From: Ampullaceana balthica
Lineage: Eukaryota; Mollusca; Gastropoda; Lymnaeidae
Direction of reading: 5' to 3'
Length of the DNA stretch: 64,000 nt
Assembly (NCBI GenBank): GCA_944989445.1
Contig: CALYLW010000052.1
Coordinates: forward strand, 1,765,142-1,829,141
Position numbers and translations under genes: made by a program. The notes under the pieces are model-generated. The model had not been told where the DNA came from. It did no database searches and saw only the letters and a list, made by a program, of their open reading frames with translations. Every line of letters starts with the position of its first letter. The stretch's first letter is position 1. Positions 33,120 to 64,000 of this stretch are shown piece by piece.

Positions 33120-34613
33120 AAAACAATACAGCAGCCAACACTTCTTGTTTTTCCCTATAAGATCTGATGTTGACCTCAATAGTTGACAATGTCCAATCTC
33201 TATGTAGGAACAATCAACAAGTTCATGAGTTACTTCCTTTTTATCTACTTAAAAAAAGGCCAATGTACAGACTATTGTTCCGTTAAACATGTTATCTGTA
33301 TATAAGTAAATACTTATATTTTTTTATCTGAATTTTATGCAAACATTTTAAAAGCCTAGTAGGCACTTGGGTAATATCTAGGTCAATTTTTCTTTCTTCT
33401 TAGCTTTCTCTACTTCCATTTACTAGACATGTTGACATCTGCTAGGAAATGTAGTCATTTTTGTTAGGAAATTAAGAATGACTTTAGCATTTTGACTTTA
33501 GGATAGAAAAGTTAGCATTTGACTCTAGGATAGAAATATTAGTATTAGAGCAAACAAAGTCATTCTTCAAATTACAATAAAATTTGCTATTGCATCTGGA
33601 ACTAAACTTAAAATCTGGTTACTGCATTACAGTTACAGCTCTACTTGTGATCTCATTAGGGGTTCTCAAATTATCTTTCTCAGCTTTACTATTTTTAAAA
33701 CCTATTGGGGCGGGGGGGGGGTGGGGGGGCCTCACTCACTCTAGAGAGTTTGTATTAAATATGCCGGAGTTTCTGAACAATAATTTTGTTTTTACTTTTT
33801 TTTAAATTTCAATTATTTCACCTGTCCATTGTAAAGGTATAAGACCATATTATTATGTTAGTGTTTGTCTTGGCTTGCCTCAAGACTCGTGTTCATCTTG
33901 TCTTAACGTACTTAAGTTCATACGCAGGGTATATAACAGAGGAAAACATTTTAAAGTTTTCTTTCATTGCTGATGAAGTATTTCTTAAGTTAACATTTAC
34001 ATCTCATATATTTTGGCCAAACCCCTCATGTTTATAATAGACTGTTCCATGGCCCAGTGGAATATGATGAGCTCATTTGATTTCTGAGGGTTCAAAGCTC
34101 AAGTGAATTTGTAAATATATGCAAAATATAGGATAATAAGTTGATGGTAGATGTGAGAAGCTTTACTTGCAATAATCTCATTCATGTTGGTTATGCTGAC
34201 ACAACATCAAGGGCAGTCACAGACAAGGAGTTTATACTAAGAGCTTATTTATACTGTGTTCACTGTTATCCACACAGGAGAAAAAGCAATATTCTCTTTT
34301 TAAAGTCTTCCTACAACAGGGCCTTTCAAGTTGAGTATGCGAACACCTTTATGATGCATAGCAATATTGTCTCTAAGTTTATATGAACAAGAGAAATATC
34401 AAGATATTCAAACATTTGCAAGGACATGTGAAAACTTTTGTATCTCATTGAATGATAGTTTTGCAAGTTTTCTTCACATTAAATATTCTAATAAACTTTT
34501 CTTCAACTTCAAATGTCAAGGAATTATTGAATTCTTATTTTTCAATAAATGGCAGATTTGAAGTTTGTGATCTAAGAGAATATTGGAATGTCACATAAGC
34601 TATTTATTAAAAT
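33120..34613. other. non-coding region
   Basis: AT-rich, with a G-run at 33708-33728. Several 60-80-codon open frames have no family features or splice support. I see no gene. Confidence 0.5.
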
Positions 34614-34621
34614 GTTTAAAC

Positions 34622-35032
34622 TAGGGCTGAGGAAATTAAAGATTAATTAATCGATTAATTGTTGAAAATTTTAATCGATTAAAATTAATTTGATCTATTA
34701 AAATTTAAGAAAATATTTATAATAGTTTTTTGTTTCCAAATTATTAACAATTTATATTTTTCGTTACTTACATACTTTGCCCTCCTATTATTATTATTTA
34801 GACGTGCATACGTAAACAAAAAGTTATTTTCCTTATTCCTTGAATAGCGGAACGAATTTGCTGTGTTGCGTCACAAAATTTGGGAGCCATGGAATTACAG
34901 CGACTTCGCGAAATAATGATTTGCGAGGTAACGGGATCTATATATGCATTATAAAAATATAATTAATCGATTAAAATTGTTCCCGATTAATGGAACAAAA
35001 TTTTTGTAATCAGTAAATCAGTACCAGCCATA
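34622..35032. mobile_element. 411-bp nonautonomous hAT MITE with 8-bp TSD
   Basis: Ends TAGGGCTG and CAGCCATA (inverse TATGGCTG). Subterminal GATTAATTAATCGATTAATT and its inverse lie near both ends. Flanking octamers GTTTAAAC (34614-34621) and GTTTAAAT (35033-35040) match at 7 of 8. No coding capacity. Terminal motifs resemble the element at 9237-10148, suggesting the same family. Confidence 0.8.
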
Positions 35033-35362
35033 GTTTAAATATTTTTGTTCAACCAAGATGACAAACAATACTGTTGGACAAGACATCTCTTTTAAATCCA
35101 CACCTGACTGATAGAAAGTCTAAAAAAAAATTGCTGCTATTTGCTAGTTGTTTGTCTGAAAATGGCCACTGTTTTATACACCAACTTTTAAAAATGCATA
35201 TTTAATTTTGCTTACCACCAAGGTTACCTGACCTGTGCAAAATAAAATAAAATAACTTATTTCGCAAAGTTGCACAGCATTCAATTTTTTTGCAAAATTT
35301 TACCACCCCACAAAAAAGATATGATATTATCCTTTTCAAAATGTCCTGCTCATCAGGTTTCT

Positions 35363-35882
35363 GTGCAGCCGCTCAGTGTTGAAGGAAACATTGCTTGCCA
35401 CATGCACACTAAAGTTCGCTCAGTGTTGAAGGAAACATTGCTTGCCACATGCACACTAAAGTTCGCTCAGTGTTGAAGGAAACATTGCTTGCCACATGCA
35501 CACTAAAGTTCGCTCAGTGTTGAAGGAAACATTGCTTGCCACATGCACACTAAAGTTCGCTCAGTGTTGAAGGAAACATTGCTTGCCACATGCACACTAA
35601 AGTTCGCTCAGTGTTGAAGGAAACATTGCTTGCCACATGCACACTAAAGTTCGCTCAGTGTTGAAGGAAACATTGCTTGCCACATGCACACTAAAGTTCG
35701 CTCAGTGTTGAAGGAAACATTGCTTGCCACATGCACACTAAAGTTCGCTCAGTGTTGAAGGAAACATTGCTTGCCACATGCACACTAAAGTTCGCTCAGT
35801 GTTGAAGGAAACATTGCTTGCCACATGCACACTAAAGTTCGCTCAGTGTTGAAGGAAACATTGCTTGCCACATGCACACTAA
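35363..35882 (+). repeat. 47-bp minisatellite, 11 nearly identical copies
   Basis: Unit GTTCGCTCAGTGTTGAAGGA then AACATTGCTTGCCACATGCA and CACTAAA. Copies are essentially identical, pointing to very recent expansion. Confidence 0.95.
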
Positions 35883-37110
35883 GGTTTATGTAGACAAATG
35901 TTTCAACCTAGAGTTTAGATAAGTTATGGAGGCTTTTAAAAATAAAAAAATCATGAAAAAGATAAGCTCAAATAGTCATTTGTGAAATCACAACATGGGT
36001 TAAAGATGTGAAGCTTGCACTCACTGACTTATTGAGCTCATTACTTCACAGCTTCCCCATACATTGTATGTTCAGTTCACTTCACAAATGTAACATTTCT
36101 ATAACCTAGATACCTCTCACTAATGGGTACATTAAATATAACATATACTTGTGAACCAATGGGAAATTCCATTTCTATAAATATCACTTCTTGGTTGTAA
36201 GGACTGGTCATTGTTATTTATTTAGTTTTATATATTTATCTGTTTTAATTTTTTTTTGATGGTGTATTTTCTAAGCATCTAAAAGTACAACATTCAACAT
36301 TCTTTCACTTCCATCTCTCTTGTTGTTTTTACTGCATGGTATATTTGAAGAAATTTTTTTTTAATGAGTATTATGGCTTAATTCTCTCAACTACTTTTTA
36401 CTAATGGTACAGAAACAGATGGGATTCCAATATCTAACAGAGTAACTCATTAAACAAAATTAGGGCTGATCATTTTCCTGACCCTCTTTTATATTTAATA
36501 CTTTTTTTGTTGTTGTTTATTGGAAATATGTTCTCAATGTCTCCACCACCATGAGACATGTCGTCTTTGTGAAACATTCCGTTCGGTTTTGGTGTATATA
36601 ATAGTTTTAGTTTTGTAGTGGTGGCTGTTGCATTTAGCTGGTTTCTTGGGGTAGGAACAATAAGACCACATGATCATTCTTGTGGCAAGGTATATTCATT
36701 GATGAGTGATGTAATGCCATGTTTTTCTTTTTTTGTCTCAGCTGATTCTAAATTTATAATCGTGTTTTACCAAATGACTTGTTGGAAATGAAACACACAT
36801 ATTCAAATGTTGTGATCAAGGTATTGGTATTATACATCTGTAAGCTAACCGTTGGAGTTATTTAATGTTATTTAATACAATTTTAGGGCACATTAATTAA
36901 TTTTAATTTTAGAGTAAATGTTTTGATAAGAAATGTTAATAGATAAAATTGCAGGGGAGGTAACTGCATTCACAGTGTTTGCTGACTGTGCATATGGATA
37001 TAATGTACCAGAAGTGTTTTTTTTTGTTTGTTTTGTTTTATTCTCTGAACTCTTTTTAATAAATTCTATTTTTATGATTTGTTTAAAGCTAACAACTGTC
37101 CATGTTATCT
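35883..37110. other. non-coding region
   Basis: Unique AT-rich sequence with no recognisable exon, RNA or element. Confidence 0.5.
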
Positions 37111-37117
37111 ATGAAAT

Positions 37118-37505
37118 AACAATTGTGTGCATAGTTCATTGTGTCGTGTCCACTATAAGTACAATTGTGTGCATAGTTCATTGTGTCGTGTCCACTATAA
37201 GAACAATTGTGTGCATAGTTCATTGTGTCGTGTCCACTATAAGTACAATTGTGTGCATAGTTCATTGTGTCGTGTCCACTATAAGAACAATTGTGTGTAT
37301 AGTTCATTGTGTCGTGTCCACTATAAGTACAATTTTGTGCATAGTTCATTGTGTCGTGTCCACTATAAGAACAATTGTGTGTATAGTTCATTGTGTCGTG
37401 TCCACTATAAGTACAATTTTGTGCATAGTTCATTGTGTCGTGTCCACTATAAGAACAATTTTGTGCATAGTTCATAGTGTCGTGTCCACTATAAGAACAA
37501 TTTTG
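37118..37505 (+). repeat. 42-bp minisatellite with 84-bp higher order
   Basis: About nine copies of GTGCATAGTTCATTGTGTCG followed by TGTCCACTATAAGTACAATT. Copies alternate AAGTACAATT and AAGAACAATT, so the true period is 84 bp. The unit is a multiple of three and keeps frames open on both strands. Confidence 0.94.
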
Positions 37506-37510
37506 GTCCA

Positions 37511-38002
37511 ACCATTCTGGCTGAAAATGTGTATTTTTAAAAACTAATGATTTGATCTTTTGAAGATGTTGTAATATTGTGTGTCTTGTCTGGGGTTCCG
37601 TTTGTCACTGTAGCAATTGTGAAATAAAAACATCAGTAACTGTAAATATAACTATTGAAGATATTGATTAAAAATCCTAGATGAAAATTAAAATTGCCTT
37701 ACTGACAGTTTGTTTGTGCTGTTTTACTAACCAGTTGTTCACGCTGTAACAGGAATTAGTCAAAATGGTTTGAACACACTGCGCCAAAGTGCCACCAAAA
37801 CATGTATCTCTAAAGGGGCTGCTTTCCTCTACACGCAGTCCTTTCCTGAAATTTCCTGGACTGGATGCACACAGAAGGAAGTCTTTTGGCGTGCACTCCA
37901 CTTAATCAGCTGCACCAAAATTGTGGAACATTCTCGAAATTTTTTGAAAGAGGGTGACAACAAAGACAAAATTTAAATAAAAACAAAGTTTTTGACCATA
38001 AA
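37511..38002. other. non-coding region
   Basis: No gene seen. A GTGAAATAAAAAC at about 37619 could be a poly(A) signal, but no upstream coding exon is evident. Confidence 0.4.
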
Positions 38003-38366
38003 TTTTAAATCCCTTATATAAGAGACAAAACTTTAAAAGTATTGAATATGTTCAATATAACACGCACCGGGCGACAGACCCCTGTGACATCTCGACTGCT
38101 GAAGTGAAACTCCAGTGACCCGTGGAGGTCAACTATTGCAGACGCTACACATGCTACATAGAGATAAACTAAAAATTGATTAATTTAATTTCGGTACATT
38201 CGATTGATATGAAATTTGATACAATGCATTGTTAGGTGACACAAGTCTATGTGGAAATTTTCAGCTCGATAGGATCATGGGAAATGGGTCATTTTTTACT
38301 TGTTTTTCCGCGTACGGGCGGGCGGGACCACGACAAGACGGTGAAGCTAATATAAGGGATTTAAAA
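38003..38366. repeat. 364-bp segment bounded by a perfect 17-bp inverted repeat
   Basis: TTTTAAATCCCTTATAT at 38003-38019 and its exact inverse at 38350-38366. A small MITE is possible, but no flanking duplication is evident. The interior has moderate GC and no coding frame. Confidence 0.5.
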
Positions 38367-38589
38367 ATGAAGAATTTAACAAAAATATTATTTAAGAGCT
38401 TTTTGAACATCAGAGCGCGACGAATAAGCTGGACCAGCATGGACAGTAAGGGCTATTTTAGAGAGCCATTATTATGATAAAAATGTCTACATTCGGCCAG
38501 AGAAAGTTCCCTCCAATATGTCTTTACTCAAAATTGTTCATTACTTGGGGTTTTTTTAAAGCCCGCCCGCACTAAAACAATAGGTGTGC

Positions 38590-38850
38590 AAATTGGGACG
38601 GGGGTGTGGGACGAATGGTACAGATTGTCTGGTCTCCTAAACTAATTGGGGTGGGGGTGGGACACGAATGGTACAGATTGTCTGGTCTCCTAAACTAATT
38701 GGGGTGGGTGTGAGACGAATGGTACAGATTGTCTGGTCTCCTAAACTAATTGGGGTGGGGGTGTGAGACGAATGGTACAGATTGTCTGGTCTCCTAAACT
38801 AATTTAGGGTGGGGGTGAGACGAATTTTACAGATTTTCTGGTCTCCTAAA
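38590..38850 (+). repeat. 53-bp tandem repeat, about five copies
   Basis: Unit GACGAATGGTACAGATTGTC followed by TGGTCTCCTAAACTAATT and GGGGTGGGGGTG. The last copy is diverged. The flank to 39545 has no gene. Confidence 0.9.
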
Positions 38851-39545
38851 AAAACTCTGGCTCAATAGTTGAAGGAGTTTACCTTTAAAATCTAAACACG
38901 CGCATTGATAAAAACGGTGACGAAGTTCCTGTAGAAGCTACAGTTGGAAATGTACAGATAAGGAAGCCAGCTGGTCTTCACGATTGCCACCACACGACTC
39001 CAACATGACTGTATGTTTTACATTATAATTTATATTGTAAACAAGTGTCAATGCTATGTGTGGATTCAGTAATAATATCATACAATGCGGTAACTGTTAT
39101 GAGAAAATAGGCAAATCATAGGAACCCGAGACAACAAGAAAAAATGTGTCCTAACCCCGGAAGTCATGCGATGTCAACTTTTAACACCACGGACTGTAAA
39201 CTGAACCATGTCATTGTGGTGGGCAGTAATGTGGGAGTATAGATTAGTCTAGGACTAGGAGAAGATTATGGGGTATAGCGGGAAGATGAATGGGGTATAA
39301 CAGTGTAGAGGAATTAAGTATAATAGTGAATATGAATGAGGTTACGATAGAGTACACACCATGTTGCCATGTGTTGAGCAAGTATTGTCTCTTAGCCCAG
39401 GTGTCTAGGTCAAGGTTGGTAACTCCAAGACTTGGCCTCACTCAAGTCTGAGAACCATTCTGAAAAAAAAAGATGAGAAGAGTGATTTTTTAAATATCTT
39501 CACGCAGTTAAATCGAAATAGAATGAAAACAAATGCCATGGTGCG

Positions 39546-39702
39546 GCCTCGTTCTTCTAGAGCCGCGTTTTTATAGAGCCACGTTCTTCTAGAGCCACGT
39601 TCTTCCAGAGCCACGTTCTTCTAGAGCCACGTTCTTCTAGAGCCACGTTCTTCTAGAGCCACGTTCTTCTAGAGCCACGTTCTTCTAGGGCCACGTTCTT
39701 CT
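39546..39702 (+). repeat. 16-bp tandem repeat
   Basis: About ten copies of TTCTTCTAGAGCCACG, nearly perfect from 39575 on. Confidence 0.93.
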
Positions 39703-39839
39703 AGACTTTTCGGCGTTCATTGAAAACTTTAGCAAACAAGCAAGGATTAATGTGCTCATCTAAAGAATGCTAAAATAAAATGCTCTTTAAAGTTCTTGTG
39801 TACGTGTCCTAGAACTACACTAAAACATAACATAACTTC

Positions 39840-40135
39840 CATCACTTCCACCCACCCACAACCACACACACACACACAAAACCACACGCACCCACACACA
39901 ACCACACACGCATACACACACTAAAAACAACCACAATCACATTCATACACACTCTACCATACATGCATACACACCCATACACAACCATATTCACACACAC
40001 AACCACACACATACACACATCCATACACAACCACATTCATACACACACAACCACACACACATACACACCCATACACAACCACATTCACACAACCACAAAC
40101 ACATACGCACACCCATAAACAAACACACACATACT
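39840..40135. repeat. CA-rich degenerate microsatellite
   Basis: Runs of ACCACACACACA and CACACCCATACACAACCA. It lies 240 bp upstream of the amylase start codon. Confidence 0.88.
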
Positions 40136-40372
40136 ATTCCGTATGTTTCTTTACTTGTGCCACTGATTACCCATGGAAAATGACGTCATCTCTGACCGCC
40201 GAGAAGACTCTGGAAGCAAGGCCACCACAGACCAATATTTTGACCTTCAACAGTTTTATCAGCCGAACACTGGCTTATCTTGTCTCAGATCACTGCTTTA
40301 ACTTGTTCCTTACTATCATAGCTGACCACAGGTAGCAGAGAAGGGTCAGACGCACCAAACTACTGGAAAGGG
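40136..40372 (+). promoter_or_regulatory. amylase 5' flank / probable 5' UTR and promoter region
   Basis: The 237 bp between the CA repeat and the ATG hold no repeat or other gene. I see no clear TATA box; the transcription start cannot be placed. Assigned by position only. Confidence 0.3.
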
Positions 40373-63030
<22,658 letters not shown>

Positions 63031-63079
63031 TCTTTGCTTTTACATTAAATTGTTCTCGAAACTGTTCCATTAAAATTAA

Positions 63080-63085
63080 AATAAA
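63080..63085 (+). terminator. amylase poly(A) signal AATAAA
   Basis: AATAAA 50 bases after the stop codon, within ATTAAAATAAATAAGC. Good position for the 3' end of the amylase mRNA. Confidence 0.75.
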
Positions 63086-63584
63086 TAAGCTGATTTTTAA
63101 GTTCCGGGTTGTTATAAATCTTTAAGTGTTTAATTTCAATCGATTTTTTTTAAAACCTCAAATATAACCAGAGCAAGTTGCTAAGCATTTCTTATGTTAA
63201 GTTCACTAATTGTCCACCCTGCAGGACAGACCAGGAACAGACCCATGATACACACAGACACGTTTCTAAAATCTATTCATCATACACAAAACACTACTCT
63301 ACATCCACTGATTGACTGTCTCATCATATGTTCCAATGGATCAACTCGTGTCTTCATTCAACTGACGAATCATCTGACCGTGGCCTCATTTAAAGACCCC
63401 CCCCCTTTTTTTTCCCCGCTGCTTTCAGTCCCTCAGACAATTTAGTCATCAGTCGTAACAAAATATTTAAATGCATATGACAATTGCTCAATTAAACAAT
63501 TTTTGTGGGGTCCACTAAGCTATAGTTTGTGTAGCTTATAGGTAAATCCAGTACTGGCTGTAGCTAGACACATTCATTTGTTGT

Positions 63585-64000
63585 AAATAAACACATCACA
63601 CAATGTAACTAAACACATCACACAATGTAACTAAACACATCAAACAATGCAACTAAACACATCCACACAATGTAAATAAACACATCCACATAATGTAACT
63701 AAACACATCCAGATGTTGTAACTAAACACATCCACATAATGTAACTAAAAACATCCACATAATGTAACTAAACACATCCACATTATGTAACTAAACACAT
63801 CCAGATGTTGTAACTAAAAACATCCACATAATGTAACTAAACACATCCACATAATGTAACTAAACACATCCACATTATGTAACTAAACACATCCGCATAA
63901 TGTAACTAAACACATTCATGTGTTATTAATAAACTCATCCACGCAATGTAACTAAACACATCCAGATGTTGTAACTAAACACATCCACATAATGTAACTA
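63585..64000 (+). repeat. 23-bp minisatellite running off the window
   Basis: About 18 copies of AACTAAACACATCCACATAA then TGT, with a CAGATGTTGT variant. The stretch 63086-63584 before it holds no gene that I can see. Confidence 0.93.

Noticed and set aside
34141..34386. 81-codon frame between repeats
   Set aside because: No recognisable domain, no splice context, no codon-use signal distinct from the flanks.
36933..37547. 204-codon frame rich in CIVHCVVSTI repeats
   Set aside because: It follows the 42-bp minisatellite, with equally open frames on both strands.
40240..40372. Possible TATA box upstream of amylase (TTTTATCAG)
   Set aside because: It is a poor match to the consensus and there is no way to locate the transcription start from sequence alone.

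Overview
The window is AT-rich animal nuclear DNA with spliced genes. Coding exons are short and GC-richer than their surroundings, and introns are full of minisatellites and transposons. The best-resolved gene is a secreted alpha-amylase with an extra C-terminal domain of the kind found in lophotrochozoan (mollusc) amylases. Together with the repeat style, this points to a gastropod or other mollusc. That assignment is inferred from protein character, not from a database match.

Layout. (1) 419-5268 (+): the 3' part of an EF-hand calcium-binding protein gene, three exons, with a 4.1 kb intron made largely of a roughly 540-bp tandem-amplified interspersed repeat. A 51-bp minisatellite (5690-7213) and a possible orphan terminal exon (7706-7846) follow. 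(2) 9237-10148: a nonautonomous hAT-like element with a second TIR element nested in it. (3) 11183-28096 (+): a complete 237-residue CRAL-TRIO (SEC14-like) lipid-binding protein in six exons. Its introns host a CR1/L2-like LINE 3' end, a full-length non-LTR retrotransposon with an intact 1112-residue ORF on the minus strand, a second LINE 3' end, a TTAA-flanked DNA transposon relic, and an autonomous-size hAT transposon inserted in a third LINE copy. (4) 28097-40372: 3' UTR and intergenic DNA dominated by tandem repeats (77-, 67-, 47-, 42-, 39-, 36- and 16-bp units) plus a small hAT MITE. (5) 40373-63030 (+): a complete 14-exon alpha-amylase gene encoding 714 residues. About half of its 22.7 kb is minisatellite, including a 6.2 kb array in intron 10 and a 2.5 kb array in intron 13. 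(6) 63585-64000: a 23-bp repeat running off the end.

The most unusual feature is that many tandem arrays are anchored on exon-intron junctions. The repeated unit contains the last bases of the exon plus the 5' splice site (amylase exons 3, 9, 10, 13; CRAL-TRIO exons 3 and 5; weaker at amylase exons 6 and 7), or the 3' splice site plus the first bases of the exon (amylase exon 8). Some introns therefore begin with tens of near-identical copies of their own splice donor. I know of no named system matching this. It may reflect recurrent tandem duplication at AG|GT junctions followed by satellite expansion.

All exon structures were assembled by eye from splice consensus, reading phase and protein-family continuity. 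Boundaries of repeats and old transposons are approximate unless a target-site duplication is given.
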